The notes under the pieces are model-generated. The model searched no databases. It was not told the origin of the DNA and was given only the letters and a program-made list of their open reading frames with translations. A stretch of DNA of 64,000 nt from positions 248,001-312,000 of the forward strand of contig NZ_JAFGYF010000005.1 in assembly GCF_016921195.1 (NCBI RefSeq), in the 5' to 3' direction. Of the stretch, positions 1-9,714 are shown piece by piece (the first letter of the stretch is position 1; each line of letters starts with the position of its first letter). The translations under genes and the position numbers were made by a program. The DNA comes from Cellulosimicrobium cellulans. Its GTDB lineage: Bacteria; Actinomycetota; Actinomycetes; Actinomycetales; Cellulomonadaceae.

Positions 1-87
1 CTTCTCCAGCCTCGCGAGCTGGGCCTCGACCTGGACGCGGTCGTACCCGCGCATCGTGATGGGGAAGAGCGTGCGCTCGTCGGACAC
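1..87 (-). CDS. DivIVA-domain protein, N-terminal fragment (runs off the window's left edge)
   Basis: Only the first 29 codons are in the window; the rest lies to the left. The minus strand reads MSDERTLFPITMRGYDRVQV and then an EAQLARLEK helix. The motif FPITMRGYDRVQV is the usual start of a DivIVA-like domain (known family), which binds curved membrane or acts as a coiled-coil scaffold in cell division and polar growth. I chose the GTG at 87 because a GGAGGT ribosome-binding site lies 7 nt upstream (plus-strand 95-100). The coiled-coil body cannot be seen. It is divergent from the membrane-protein gene at 463. Confidence 0.72.
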   Translation of the reverse strand, partial: MSDERTLFPITMRGYDRVQVEAQLARLEK

Positions 88-462
88 GTCGATGACCTCC
101 GGTGCTGGTTCGTCGCGGCCTCCGCCGCCGGGCGGCGTCCCCTCCCGAGGAGGGCGGGCGCGGCGGTCGTGCCACGGCCCCGCCGTGCTCCGACCAGGAT
201 ACGGGGATCGCGCTGTCCTGAATACCCGGATTGGAGCAGGTGAGACGATGGTCGCAGTGCTGCGGGACGGACGGCGCAGGGTCAGGTGGCACCCGGTCCG
301 ACGGTGCGACGCGTGCCCTTCCTGAAGGCCGGCTGACGAGCGTGGGACCGTGGGGAGAGAGGCTCGTGAACGGATCGTGAGGATCCGCGCACGATCTCCC
401 GCGGTCGATCTACGAGGGGTTTCGCACCTATTCTGGAACGTCGATCGACGAAGGGAAGCTCG
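88..462. other. Divergent intergenic region, no gene recognised
   Basis: This 375-bp stretch separates the truncated DivIVA-domain gene from the rightward membrane-protein operon. It holds the GGAGGT ribosome-binding site of the DivIVA gene at its left end and a GAAGGGA site just before the GTG at 463. Short open frames here lack protein-like composition. No clear promoter consensus could be assigned, and I see no repeat array or terminator. Confidence 0.5.
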
Positions 463-1686
463 GTGCTGCAACGAATCATCGCCGCCCTCCTGCTCGTGGG
501 AGGGCTGGTCGCCGTCGGCCTCGGCGTCGCGTCCGCCACGGTGTGGCGGGACAGCGACACGGTCGTGGCGACCACGGCGTACACGGGGGACGGCACGATG
601 CTCGTCACCGAGCCCGGGGTCCTGGACCTCGTGGCCGAGGACGTGACGATCCGTGCCACGGCACCGGGCGAGCAGCAGGTCACCCTGGCGATCGGGCGCG
701 AGGTCGACGTGACCGGCTGGGTCGGGGAGGACGCCCACGGCGTGGTCACCGGGCTCAGCGACTGGGACGCGCTCGCGACCCGTGCGGCCGAGCCGACCGC
801 CGCGGAGGAGCCCGCCGAGGGAGAGAGCCCCGCCGAGGAGGAGTCACCGACCGACGAGGCTCCCGCCGACGGCGAGACGCCCGCCGACGGTGAGGCCGCC
901 GAGGGGGAGACCCCTGCGGACGGCGAGACCCCGGCCGAGGGCGAGACCCCGGCCGAGACGGCGGTCGTCGGCGTGGACCCCGCCGGGTCGGACATGTGGT
1001 TCGAGGAGTCGACGGGCGCCGGCTCGGCGAGCCTGCGCTGGTCCGACCAGCCCGGTCGCTGGCAGCTTCTGGTGGCCGGCGTGGGTGAGGATGCCGTCGC
1101 CCCGACGCTCGAGCTCTCCTGGCCGCGCCAGGTCGAGACGCCCTACCTGTGGCCGGGCGTCATCGGCGGTGCGGTCCTCATCCTCCTGGGACTCGGGATC
1201 GGCGCGGCGAGCCTGCGACCCAAGCGCCGCGGCCCGTCGGGGCGCGGCGCCGCGACGTCGGCCACCCCCGCGGTCGCCCCGGCCGCGGCCGCGCCCGGAT
1301 CGTCGTCGGGCGAGCGGGACGCGGAGACGTCCGACGGCGAGGTGCCGACCGACACCGCGCAGGTGCGCATGCTCACGCGCCGCGAGCTCCGCGAGCGCGA
1401 GGAGGCCGAGCGGCTCGCCCAGCAGCAGGCACGCGCCCAGAAGCCGCGGCGTGCGTGGCTCACCGGCCAGATCCCCATCGTCGCGCGGGGCGAGCGGCGA
1501 CCCAAGACCGCGACACAGCCGACCGTCGAAGCGGCCGACGGGCACCCCACCACCCAGGACAGCGCCTCCACGCGGGCAGACGCCTGGCGCCGGGCGTGGG
1601 GCTTCACCCCAGGCGGTAGCGCGGGGAACGGCGAGACCGCCGACCCGCAGCCCGACACGGACGAGACGAAGGACAGCACCCGATGA
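463..1686 (+). CDS. Putative membrane protein with acidic repeat linker
   Basis: 407 residues starting at GTG, preceded by GAAGGGA. Residues about 4-27 form a hydrophobic N-terminal segment. An extracytoplasmic part follows, including a low-complexity acidic linker (about residues 105-165) built of ETPADGE/ETPAEGE heptads. A second membrane helix lies near 226-250 (WPGVIGGAVLILLGLGIG). The basic C-terminal tail ends in an RE-rich helix (LTRRELREREEAERL). The topology suggests a cell-envelope protein with a cytoplasmic tail. I do not recognise a family. Its stop overlaps the next start (ATGA), so it is translationally coupled to the lipoprotein gene and probably functions with it. Confidence 0.75.
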   Translation: MLQRIIAALLLVGGLVAVGLGVASATVWRDSDTVVATTAYTGDGTMLVTEPGVLDLVAEDVTIRATAPGEQQVTLAIGREVDVTGWVGEDAHGVVTGLSDWDALATRAAEPTAAEEPAEGESPAEEESPTDEAPADGETPADGEAAEGETPADGETPAEGETPAETAVVGVDPAGSDMWFEESTGAGSASLRWSDQPGRWQLLVAGVGEDAVAPTLELSWPRQVETPYLWPGVIGGAVLILLGLGIGAASLRPKRRGPSGRGAATSATPAVAPAAAAPGSSSGERDAETSDGEVPTDTAQVRMLTRRELREREEAERLAQQQARAQKPRRAWLTGQIPIVARGERRPKTATQPTVEAADGHPTTQDSASTRADAWRRAWGFTPGGSAGNGETADPQPDTDETKDSTR

Positions 1687-2720
1687 TCAGCACCACCCGC
1701 GACGCGGCACGCCCTCGCGGCGCGCGCCGTCACCTCGCCGGAGTGGCCGGCGGTCTGGTCGGCGCGCTCCTGCTCGCCGCCTGCTCGGCCCCGCTGCCGA
1801 CGCCGCAGCCCGACCCGACCCAGGACCCGCCCCCGCCCGTCCTCTCCGAGGCGCAGGAGACGGTGGTGCTGGACGCGGTCGCGTCGGCGCTCGCCGCGGC
1901 GAGCGAGGCGAACGACCCGAAGCAGCTCGAGGGCCGCGTCACCGGCCCGGCGCTCGCCATCCGCACGAGTCAGCTCGCCGTCGCGGCGGCGCGCGGCAAC
2001 GCGGACCTCGTGACCGAGCTGCCGACCGAGGCCCAGCAGGTCGTCATCCCGACGACGCAGACCTGGCCCCGCACCTCGTACGCCGTGAGCGTCCAGCCCG
2101 AGAGCCTGCAGACGCCTCGCCTGTCCGTGCTCGAGCAGGCCGGCGCGCGGGACCCCTACCAGCTCTGGGCGTGGGTCCGCCTGCTCCCCGGCGTGACCAT
2201 GCCGAGCTTCGCCGACCCGAGCATCGGGAGCGAGGCCGTCGCGCCCGACGACTCGAGCCTCCTCGTCACGCCCACGGACGCCGTCGCGCAGTACGCCGAC
2301 GTGCTCAACCTCGGGACCGGCTCCGGCTTCGCCAGCACCTTCGAGGACGACTCCTTCCGCACGCTGCTCGCCGAGCGCGCCCAGGCCTGGACCACGGCGC
2401 TCGAGCCCGCCGCCGGCAAGTACGCGCTGACGTTCACCCCGAACGCCGACGAGCAGGTCCGCGCGGTCCGCACCGCGGACGGCGGTGCGCTCGTGGTCGG
2501 AGCCATGACGTCGCAGGAGTCCATGACGGCCGAGGAGGGGGCGCAGGTCCCGCCCGACACGGAGACGATCAAGGCGCTCTACGGCGACAAGACCCCGACG
2601 AACGTCCTCAAGGTCGGGTACCAGGACGTCGTCGCGCTCTACGTCCCGCCGGCCGGGTCGGAGGAGAAGATCCGCGTCGTGGGCAACGAGCACATCGCGA
2701 CGTCCGTCGCCAACAGCTGA
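1683..2720 (+). CDS. Putative secreted lipoprotein of unknown function
   Basis: 345 residues. After a basic N-region (RGARRH) comes a hydrophobic stretch ending in a lipobox, LLAAC, with the Cys near residue 33, so a signal-peptidase-II lipoprotein is expected. A Pro/Asp-rich linker follows (PLPTPQPDPTQDPPPP), then a mixed alpha/beta domain of about 290 residues with no motif I can name. Four-base overlap with the membrane-protein gene upstream; 20 bp before the thioredoxin-TPR gene downstream. The three likely form one operon, possibly an envelope quality-control unit (inference). Confidence 0.75.
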   Translation: MISTTRDAARPRGARRHLAGVAGGLVGALLLAACSAPLPTPQPDPTQDPPPPVLSEAQETVVLDAVASALAAASEANDPKQLEGRVTGPALAIRTSQLAVAAARGNADLVTELPTEAQQVVIPTTQTWPRTSYAVSVQPESLQTPRLSVLEQAGARDPYQLWAWVRLLPGVTMPSFADPSIGSEAVAPDDSSLLVTPTDAVAQYADVLNLGTGSGFASTFEDDSFRTLLAERAQAWTTALEPAAGKYALTFTPNADEQVRAVRTADGGALVVGAMTSQESMTAEEGAQVPPDTETIKALYGDKTPTNVLKVGYQDVVALYVPPAGSEEKIRVVGNEHIATSVANS

Positions 2721-2740
2721 CCGTCCCTAGGATTGCGTCC

Positions 2741-3691
2741 ATGAGCGAACCTACCCAGCAGCCCGCGTTCGACGTGCGCGGAGCGGTCGACCTGTCCGCG
2801 CTGACCCGGCCGCAGTCCCCGCCGCCGGGGGAGGAGGGCGGCGCGCCCGCAGCCGGTGGCTACGTCGTCGACGTCACGGACGAGACGTTCGGCCAGCTCG
2901 TCCAGGACTCGACGCAGTACCCGGTCGTCGTCCTGCTCTGGATCCCGACCGACCAGGCGAACGCCCAGCTCGGCACCGACCTCGGCGCGCTGGCGGACGA
3001 GTACGCCGGCCGCTTCCTCCTGGCCCGCGTCGACGCCCAGGCCCACCCGCAGATCACCGCGGCGTTCCAGGTCCAGGGGGTCCCGACCGTCGTCGCGATC
3101 CTCCAGGGCCAGCCGGTGCCGCTGTTCCAGGGCGCCGCGCCCGTGGAGCAGGTGCGGTCGGTGATCGACCAGGTGCTCCAGGCCGCCGAGGCGAACGGCG
3201 TCACCGGCCGGGCGCCGTCCCAGGGTGGCGACGGCGAGTCGGTGCCCGCCGAGCCGACCCCGGAGCCCGAGCCCGAGCTCCCGCCGCTGCACCAGGAGGC
3301 GTACGACGCGATCGAGCGCGACGACCTCGACGCCGCCGTCGCGGCCTACGAGAAGGCGATCAAGCAGGACCCGCGCGACGCGCTCGCCGTCGCCGGCCTC
3401 GCGCAGGTGCGGCTCCTGCAGCGCACGCGCGACGCCGACCTCGCGACGGTCCGCGCCGCGGCCGCCGCCGCACCGCAGGACGTCGACGCCCAGCTCGCCA
3501 TCGCCGACCTCGACCTGCTCGGGGGCCACGTCGACGACGCGCTCGGCCGGCTCCTGGACCTCCTGCCCGGTGCCGACGCCGACGGCAAGGAGAAGCTGCG
3601 CGTGCGCCTCCTCGACTACTTCGAGGTCGTCGGCCCCACCGACCCCCGCGTCGGCAAGGCCCGCCAGCGCCTCGCGATCAGCCTCTACTGA
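2741..3691 (+). CDS. CnoX/YbbN-like co-chaperonin: thioredoxin fold plus TPR, no CXXC
   Basis: 316 residues. Residues about 45-150 are a thioredoxin fold (DETFGQLVQDSTQYPVVVLL... VQGVPTVVAI, with the cis-Pro motif VPT). The active-site WCxxC is replaced by WIPTDQA, so it cannot act as an oxidoreductase. After an acidic Pro-rich linker come TPR-like helices (about 185-316, HQEAYDAIERDDLDAAVAAYEKAI). This is the architecture of E. coli YbbN/CnoX, a chaperone that hands clients to GroEL or DnaK (known family). The ATG at 2741 follows the lipoprotein gene by 20 bp; the next ATG in frame is far downstream. An intrinsic terminator follows. Confidence 0.85.
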   Translation: MSEPTQQPAFDVRGAVDLSALTRPQSPPPGEEGGAPAAGGYVVDVTDETFGQLVQDSTQYPVVVLLWIPTDQANAQLGTDLGALADEYAGRFLLARVDAQAHPQITAAFQVQGVPTVVAILQGQPVPLFQGAAPVEQVRSVIDQVLQAAEANGVTGRAPSQGGDGESVPAEPTPEPEPELPPLHQEAYDAIERDDLDAAVAAYEKAIKQDPRDALAVAGLAQVRLLQRTRDADLATVRAAAAAAPQDVDAQLAIADLDLLGGHVDDALGRLLDLLPGADADGKEKLRVRLLDYFEVVGPTDPRVGKARQRLAISLY

Positions 3692-3719
3692 CGCACCTGC
3701 ACCTGCACGCGGACGACGA

Positions 3720-3748
3720 GCGGCCGGTCACCCACCGTGACCGGCCGC
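3720..3748 (+). terminator. Intrinsic terminator hairpin after the thioredoxin-TPR gene
   Basis: A perfect 12-bp inverted repeat (GCGGCCGGTCAC / GTGACCGGCCGC) with a 5-nt loop lies 29 bp past the stop codon. There is no T-tract, as is common in high-GC actinobacteria. Confidence 0.7.
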
Positions 3749-3790
3749 CGCCGCGCTGAGGAGGCAGCGCAGAAGGGCGAGACGAAGCCG

Positions 3791-3887
3791 GGTGGGTGGG
3801 GTGGTGGCGCCGGGTCGTGGCGGGCCTGGCGGGAGCCGCGAGGGACGAGCGGCGGATGGTAGACCCGGCGCCACCACCCCACCCACC
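3791..3887. repeat. Large hairpin element, copy 1 (25-bp stems, 47-nt loop)
   Basis: Perfect inverted repeat: left arm 3791-3815 (begins GGTGGGTGGGGTGG), right arm 3863-3887, loop 3816-3862. The loop contains a smaller GCCGC/GCGGC hairpin around GAGGGACGA. The same loop, in opposite orientation and with a single base change, is found at 35425-35471 between different but equally perfect arms. It lies just beyond the 21-bp repeat array that ends glgB. The G-rich arm (GGGTGGGTGGGG) could also form a G-quadruplex on the plus strand (inference). Confidence 0.9.
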
Positions 3888-3900
3888 ACCCAGGGTGACC

Positions 3901-3978
3901 AGACCTCTACGTCAGCAGGCCAGACCTCTACGTCAGCAGGCCAGACCTCTACCTCGGCAGACCAGGCCTCTACCTCGG
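3901..3978 (-). repeat. Array A of the 21-bp gene-end repeat (4 units)
   Basis: Units begin at 3901, 3922, 3943 and 3964 with an exact period of 21. The plus strand shows AGACCTCTACSTCRGCAG, so GAGGTAG or GACGTAG lies on the minus (glgB coding) strand. The innermost unit overlaps the end of glgB and contains its TAG stop. Units are more diverged from the consensus (GTCTGG instead of CCGTGG) than those of the other arrays. Confidence 0.9.
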
Positions 3979-6201
3979 CGACGGGACGAGGTACAACGCG
4001 CCGAGCGGGGGCAGGCGCAGGGTCGCGGAGTGCGCGCGCCCCTTCCACGGGACGGCCTCCGCCTCGACCTCGCCGAGGTTGCCGACGCCCGACCCGCCGT
4101 ACACCTCGGCGTCGGTGTTGAGCACCTCGCGCCACGTGCCGCCCGACGGCAGCGGGACGCGGTAGCCCTCGTGCGGCGTCCCGGCGAAGTTCACGACGAC
4201 GGCGACCTCGCTGCCGTCGCGCCCACGTCGCACGTAGGCGAGGACGTTGTGGTCGGCGTCGTCGGCGTCGAGCCACTCGAAGCCGGCGGGATCGTGGTCG
4301 AGCTCCCAGAGTGCGGGGGTCGCGCGGTAGAGCACGTTGAGGTCGCGCACGGCCCGCTGGACGCCCTGCCGCCCGGGGTCGGCGGCGAGGCCGTCCCAGT
4401 CGAGCGAGCGCCCCTCGTTCCACTCGGTGTGCTGCCCGATCTCGCTGCCCATGAAGAGGAGCTGCTTGCCGGGGTGCGACCACTGGTAGGCGAGGAACGC
4501 GCGGACGCCGGCTCGCTTCTGCCAGTCGTCGCCGGGCATCTTGCCGTAGAGCGACCCCTTGCCGTGCACGACCTCGTCGTGGCTGATGGGCAGCACGAAC
4601 TGCTCGGAGTAGGCGTAGACCATCGAGAAGGTGATCTCGTGGTGGTGGTAGCGCCGGTTGATGGGCTCCTCGGCGACGTAGCGCAGGGAGTCGTTCATCC
4701 AGCCCATGTTCCACTTGAGCCCGAACCCGAGGCCCCCGGCCGACGTCGGCCGGGTCACCCCGGGCCACGCCGTCGACTCCTCGGCGATCATCATGACGCC
4801 GGGCGTGCGCCGGTAGGCGGTGGCGTTGGCCTCCTGGAGGAACGCGATGGCCTCGAGGTTCTCGCGCCCGCCGTGCACGTTGGGGTGCCACTGGCCGGGG
4901 CCGCGCGAGTAGTCGAGGTAGAGCATGGACGCGACGGCGTCGACGCGCAGCGCGTCGACGTGGAACTCCTCGAGCCAGTACGTCGCGTTGGCGACGAGGA
5001 AGTTGCGGACCTCGTTGCGCCCGAAGTCGAACACGTACGTGCCCCAGTCGGGCTGCTCTCCGCGCAGCGGGTCGGCGTGCTCGTAGCACGGTGTGCCGTC
5101 GAACCGGGCCAGGGCCCACTCGTCGCGCGGGAAGTGCGCGGGGACCCAGTCGACGACGACGCCGATCCCCGCCGCGTGCAGGCGGTCGACGAGGTAGCGG
5201 AAGTCGTCGGGGTGGCCGAACCGTGACGTCGGCGCGTAGTAGCCGGTGACCTGGTAGCCCCACGACCCGCCGAACGGGTGCTCGGCGACGGGCAGGAGCT
5301 CGACGTGCGTGAAGCCCTGCTCGACGACGTACGCGGTGAGCTGCTCCGCGAGGTCGCGGTAGGACAGGCCCTGGCGCCACGAGCCGAGGTGCACCTCGTA
5401 GATGCTCAGCGGCTGCGTGTGCGGGTCGTGGGCGGCCCGCTCGGCGAGCCACGCGTCGTCGGACCACGTGAACTGCGACTCGACGACGACGCTCGCCGTC
5501 GCGGGCGGCACCTCGGTCGCCTTGGCGAGCGGGTCGGCCTTCTGCCGCCACGAGCCGTCGGGGCCGAGGATCTCGTACTTGTACCGCGCGCCCGTGCGCA
5601 CGCCCGGGACGAACAGTTCCCAGACGCCGCTCGAGCCGAGCGAGCGCATCGGGTGCGTCGCGCCCCAGCCGTTGAAGTCGCCGATGACGCGGACCGCGCG
5701 CGCGTTGGGCGCCCAGACGGCGAACGCGGTGCCCGTGGTGTCGCCGAGCGCGCTGGGGTAGGTGCGCACGTTCGCGCCGAGCGCGCGCCACAGCTCCTCG
5801 TGCCGGCCCTCCCGGATGAGGTGCAGGTCCACCTCGCCGAGAGTCGGCAGGAAGCGGTAGGGGTCGTCGGCGGTCGTGGCCTCGTGGCCGTAGCGCGCCC
5901 GGACGCGGTAGTCGGGGGCGTGCCGGGTGCCGTCGGGGTCCTGGTGCACCGGGACGACCGCGGCCCAGACCCCGTCCTGCTCGTGCGCGGCCGCGTGCTC
6001 GCCGTCGGTCGTGACGACGACGACCTCGTCGGCGAGGGGGCGCAGGACCCGGACGACGGCGCGCGCGTCGTCGGAGTCGGGCGCCAGGTGCGGGCCGAGC
6101 ACGGCGTGCGGGTCGAACGTGCGTCCGGCCGCCGCGGCGGCGAGCGCGTCCGGCAGCACGACGACGGGGAGTGGGGTGGGGGAGGCGGCGGACCCGGTCA
6201 T
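3970..6201 (-). CDS. glgB: 1,4-alpha-glucan branching enzyme (GH13)
   Basis: 743 residues, the usual length of actinobacterial GlgB. It cleaves an alpha-1,4 glucan and re-attaches the piece by an alpha-1,6 bond. An N-terminal extension precedes the CBM48-type domain (about 125-220, ending in [15 protein letters not shown]). The GH13 barrel has nucleophile Asp in [10 protein letters not shown] (about 418) and acid/base Glu in MIAEEST (about 473); [13 protein letters not shown] gives the transition-state-stabilising Asp. The C-terminal beta domain ends LYLVPSPR. Start ATG at 6201 precedes [14 protein letters not shown]; a longer reading has no support. Last gene of the glgE-treS-mak-glgB operon. 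Its TAG stop is contributed by the 21-bp repeat. Confidence 0.95.
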   Translation of the reverse strand: MTGSAASPTPLPVVVLPDALAAAAAGRTFDPHAVLGPHLAPDSDDARAVVRVLRPLADEVVVVTTDGEHAAAHEQDGVWAAVVPVHQDPDGTRHAPDYRVRARYGHEATTADDPYRFLPTLGEVDLHLIREGRHEELWRALGANVRTYPSALGDTTGTAFAVWAPNARAVRVIGDFNGWGATHPMRSLGSSGVWELFVPGVRTGARYKYEILGPDGSWRQKADPLAKATEVPPATASVVVESQFTWSDDAWLAERAAHDPHTQPLSIYEVHLGSWRQGLSYRDLAEQLTAYVVEQGFTHVELLPVAEHPFGGSWGYQVTGYYAPTSRFGHPDDFRYLVDRLHAAGIGVVVDWVPAHFPRDEWALARFDGTPCYEHADPLRGEQPDWGTYVFDFGRNEVRNFLVANATYWLEEFHVDALRVDAVASMLYLDYSRGPGQWHPNVHGGRENLEAIAFLQEANATAYRRTPGVMMIAEESTAWPGVTRPTSAGGLGFGLKWNMGWMNDSLRYVAEEPINRRYHHHEITFSMVYAYSEQFVLPISHDEVVHGKGSLYGKMPGDDWQKRAGVRAFLAYQWSHPGKQLLFMGSEIGQHTEWNEGRSLDWDGLAADPGRQGVQRAVRDLNVLYRATPALWELDHDPAGFEWLDADDADHNVLAYVRRGRDGSEVAVVVNFAGTPHEGYRVPLPSGGTWREVLNTDAEVYGGSGVGNLGEVEAEAVPWKGRAHSATLRLPPLGALYLVPSPR

Positions 6202-6278
6202 GGGGCAACCTTTCCACGTCCCGCGTGCCCCCACAGGACGGGCTCGCCGGACGGTCACGTTCGCGGTCGGGTCCGCTG

Positions 6279-7817
6279 TCAGGCGTCGCCCGCGAGCAGG
6301 CGGTCGACCGCGGCGAGCGGGATGGGCTCCCAGTCCGGGCGGTTGCGCGACTCGTAGACGACCTCGTAGAGCGCCTTGTCGAGCGTGAGCGCCCGTACCA
6401 GGGCCTCGGACGTCGCGCGGTCGACGCCGGCCGTGTCGGCCCGGTCGTAGGCGTCGAGGAACGCGGTGCGCGCCTGGACGGCCCATGCGGCGTCGCGGGC
6501 GCGCCCGACGGCGGCGGCGTAGTCGAACGAGCGCACGATCCCGGCGACGTCGCGCAGCGCGAGGTCCGGGCGCGTGCGCTCGGCGACCGGCCGCAAGGGC
6601 TCACCCTCGAAGTCGAGCACCTTCCAGCCGAACCGCCGCGCGTGCAGCACCTGGCCGAGGTGCAGGTCGCCGTGGACCGTCTGGAGCCGGGGGAGCGCAT
6701 CGGGGACGCGCGTGACGTTCGCGAGCCGCGCGGACGTGCGGTCCCAGAACGCGGCGACGTCCGCAGCGCGCCGTCCGAGCGCGCTGGAGGACGCGACGGC
6801 CTCGTCCGCACGCCGGCGCAGGTCCGCGACGAGCCAGCGCGCGTCGACGGGCGAACCGACGCCGAACGCGCGGCGGAGCGCGGCGTGCAGGTCGGCGAGC
6901 ACGCGCCCCAGGTCGGCCGCGAGGTCGGCGAACGAGGCGTCCTGCCCCGCGTAGGAGCACGCGAGGTCGAACCCGTCGCGCGCGCCCTCGACGAACTCGC
7001 TGAGGATCGCCAGGTGCGCGGAGCGGGGCGCCTCCGGGCCCGCCGGGGTGCCCGACGGCGGTGCCCCGCCCCCAGCGTTCGGCTCGTCCGGTCGGTGGTC
7101 CGCGTGCGGGTCGACGGCGGTCGGGTCGTCCGCTGCGTCCCACGTCACCTCGAGCCACGCGAGCGGCCGGGGCACCCCGCCCCAGCCCTGGGCCGCAAGA
7201 GCGCGGGGGATGGTCACGTCGGGGTTGGGCCCGATCGCGATGGCGCGCAGGACCTTGAGCATGCTCCCGCCGGCGACCCGCGGCAGCAGCACCGAGCTGT
7301 TCGACTGCTCGACGCTCAGCGCGCGTCCACCGGTGAGGTCGGCGTCGACCTCGGGGCGAGCGCCGCCCGGACTCGCGCCGTCCGGTGCCGTGCCGTGGCT
7401 CTCCCACTCCGCCACGGCCAGGAGGGCTGCCCAGCACGCGGGGTGCGCGGCGCCGTCGTGCACGACCCAGCCGGCGTCGTCGGCGCCTCGCGGGGCGAGC
7501 GTCCCGATCGGCGCCGCGCCGCCCGGCGTCAGGCCCACCGGCGAGGTCGCCGGCTCGAGCACGAGGGGCACCTGTACGACGAGGTCCACACCGTCCCCGA
7601 CGAGCCGCAGGAGGTGGAGCTCGACCCGGGTCCCCGGCCACGCGGCGTCGGGCCGGCCGGGTGCCGCGGCGGACGCCGGGACCTCGAGCACGAACGACAG
7701 CCACGGCACGTGGGTGACGGCGACCCCCTTGACCGGGTACCACCGCCGCGCGGGCAGCCAGGCGTCCAGGAGCGCCATGAGCTCCGCCGAGGGCGGGTCC
7801 GTCCGCCGTACCGTCAC
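6279..7817 (-). CDS. mak: Maltokinase (ATP: maltose 1-phosphotransferase)
   Basis: 512 residues. Makes maltose-1-phosphate, the donor for GlgE. N-terminal [12 protein letters not shown] is the typical maltokinase cap start. The kinase lobe has the Brenner-like loop [11 protein letters not shown] (about 382) and the metal-binding LDFEGEP (about 402). A low-complexity insert rich in Pro/Gly/Asp (about 215-260) is unusual. I chose GTG 7817 because GAGGAGG lies 5 nt upstream; a start 39 bp earlier is possible. It sits about 100 bp after treS. In many bacteria mak is fused to treS; here it is a separate gene. Confidence 0.92.
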   Translation of the reverse strand: MTVRRTDPPSAELMALLDAWLPARRWYPVKGVAVTHVPWLSFVLEVPASAAAPGRPDAAWPGTRVELHLLRLVGDGVDLVVQVPLVLEPATSPVGLTPGGAAPIGTLAPRGADDAGWVVHDGAAHPACWAALLAVAEWESHGTAPDGASPGGARPEVDADLTGGRALSVEQSNSSVLLPRVAGGSMLKVLRAIAIGPNPDVTIPRALAAQGWGGVPRPLAWLEVTWDAADDPTAVDPHADHRPDEPNAGGGAPPSGTPAGPEAPRSAHLAILSEFVEGARDGFDLACSYAGQDASFADLAADLGRVLADLHAALRRAFGVGSPVDARWLVADLRRRADEAVASSSALGRRAADVAAFWDRTSARLANVTRVPDALPRLQTVHGDLHLGQVLHARRFGWKVLDFEGEPLRPVAERTRPDLALRDVAGIVRSFDYAAAVGRARDAAWAVQARTAFLDAYDRADTAGVDRATSEALVRALTLDKALYEVVYESRNRPDWEPIPLAAVDRLLAGDA

Positions 7818-7917
7818 GCGCGCCTCCTCGGTCAGGTTCGGCCCCCATGCCACCACGGCCGGGCCGCACCCGCCGGGTGAGGGCCGTGCCCGGGCACGGG
7901 CCGCGCGGCAACGGTGG

Positions 7918-9714
7918 TCACACCGACGGGTCCTCGACGACGAGCCAGTAGAAGTCGCGCGACCCCCACGTCATGACGACGCGCTCGTCGTCGTCGACCG
8001 CGGGGAAGCGTGCTCCGCCGAACACGTCCGTGAGCGTCGCGCCGGCGTGCCCGGGCACGTGCACCGAGGCCGAGCGCGCGGTCGCGGAGAGGTTCGCGAC
8101 GCACAGGATCGTCTCGGTGTCGGTGCGGCGCAGGAACGCGAGGATCGACTCGTTGTCGCACTCGAGCGCGACGAAGTCGCCCGTCCCGAACGCCTTGTGC
8201 CGGCGCCGGACCTTGAGCATCCCGTGCACCCAGTGCAGCAGGGACGTCGACTGCTCGAGCTGCGCCTCGACGTTGACGTAGCCGTAGTGGTGCACGAGCG
8301 ACTGCACGAGCGGCAGGTAGACCTTGCCCGGGTCGGCGGTCGAGAACCCGGCGTTGCGGTCGGGCGTCCACTGCATGGGGGTGCGCACGGCGTCGCGGTC
8401 GGGCAGCCAGATGTTGTCGCCCATCCCGATCTCGTCGCCGTAGTAGAGGCACGGGCTGCCCGGCAGGGAGAGCAGGAGCGCGTGCGCGAGCTCGACCTCC
8501 TTGCGCGAGTTGTCGAGCAGCGGGGCGAGCCGGCGGCGGATGCCGACGTTGGCGCGCATGCGCGGGTCGGGCGCGTACCACCCGTACATGGACGCGCGCT
8601 CCTCGGTGGACACCATCTCGAGCGTGAGCTCGTCGTGGTTGCGCAGGAACGTGCTCCACTGCGCGCCGGGCGGGATGTCGGGCGTGTCGGCGAGGATCTC
8701 GAGGATCTGGTTCGCGCGCTGGTCGCGGATCGCGTAGTAGATCCGGGGCATCACGGGGAAGTGGAAGCACATGTGGCACTCCGGCTCGTCCTCTGTGCCG
8801 AAGTAGTCCACGACCTCGCGCGGCCACTGGTTCGCCTCGGCGAGCAGGATGCGCCCCGGGAACTCGGCGTCGACCATGCGCCGCACGCGCCGCAGGAACT
8901 CGTGCGTCTGCGGCAGGTTCTCGCAGTTGGTGCCTTCGGCCTCGTAGAGGTAGGGCACCGCGTCGAGGCGGAACCCGTCGACGCCCATCTGCAGCCAGAA
9001 CCGCGCGACGTCGAGCATCGCGTCGGCGACGCGCGGGTTCTCGAAGTTGAGGTCGGGCTGGTGGGAGAAGAACCGGTGCCAAAAGAACTGGCGGCGCACG
9101 GGGTCGAACGTCCAGTTGGACGTCTCGGTGTCGACGAAGATGATGCGCGCGTCCTGGTAGCGCGAGTCGTCGTCGCTCCACACGTAGAAGTCGCCGTACG
9201 GGCCCTCGGGGTCGGCGCGCGACGCCTGGAACCAGGGGTGCTGGTCGCTCGTGTGGTTCATGACGAGGTCGATGACGACGCGCATCCCGCGCGCGTGCGC
9301 CTCGCTCACGAGCTCGGCGAAGTCGGACGTCGAGCCGTACTGCGGCGCGATCGCGGTGTAGTCGGAGACGTCGTAGCCGCCGTCGCGCAGGGGCGACGGG
9401 TAGAACGGCGGAAGCCACAGCGCGTCGATGCCGAGCCACTGCAGGTAGTCGAGGCGGTCGATGAGGCCCCGCAGGTCGCCCGTCCCGCTGCCGTCGGAGT
9501 CGGAGAACGCGCGGACGATCACCTCGTAGAACACGGCGGTGCGGTACCAGTCCGGGTCGTCCGACAGCCCGGGCCGCGCGTCGACCGGCGCGGCCGGCTG
9601 GCGTCGCGGCGGGAGCGCCGCGACGGGGACCGGCGCGGTGATGGGCGGCACGGGGGCGGGGCCGGCAGCGGGACCGCGTACGGGGACCGGTGCAGCATCG
9701 CGAGGGAACGTCAT
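7918..9714 (-). CDS. treS: Trehalose synthase / maltose alpha-D-glucosyltransferase (GH13)
   Basis: 598 residues. Interconverts trehalose and maltose. A Pro/Ala-rich N-terminal extension of about 45 residues ([16 protein letters not shown]) precedes the canonical [20 protein letters not shown]. Catalytic residues: nucleophile Asp in [10 protein letters not shown] (about 250), acid/base Glu in LLAEANQW (about 290), stabilising Asp in RNHDEL (about 359). No C-terminal maltokinase domain. Start ATG overlaps the glgE stop (ATGA), indicating coupled translation. With GlgE, Mak and GlgB it forms the complete GlgE route from trehalose to glucan (established pathway in Mycobacterium and Streptomyces). 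Confidence 0.96.
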   Translation of the reverse strand: MTFPRDAAPVPVRGPAAGPAPVPPITAPVPVAALPPRRQPAAPVDARPGLSDDPDWYRTAVFYEVIVRAFSDSDGSGTGDLRGLIDRLDYLQWLGIDALWLPPFYPSPLRDGGYDVSDYTAIAPQYGSTSDFAELVSEAHARGMRVVIDLVMNHTSDQHPWFQASRADPEGPYGDFYVWSDDDSRYQDARIIFVDTETSNWTFDPVRRQFFWHRFFSHQPDLNFENPRVADAMLDVARFWLQMGVDGFRLDAVPYLYEAEGTNCENLPQTHEFLRRVRRMVDAEFPGRILLAEANQWPREVVDYFGTEDEPECHMCFHFPVMPRIYYAIRDQRANQILEILADTPDIPPGAQWSTFLRNHDELTLEMVSTEERASMYGWYAPDPRMRANVGIRRRLAPLLDNSRKEVELAHALLLSLPGSPCLYYGDEIGMGDNIWLPDRDAVRTPMQWTPDRNAGFSTADPGKVYLPLVQSLVHHYGYVNVEAQLEQSTSLLHWVHGMLKVRRRHKAFGTGDFVALECDNESILAFLRRTDTETILCVANLSATARSASVHVPGHAGATLTDVFGGARFPAVDDDERVVMTWGSRDFYWLVVEDPSV

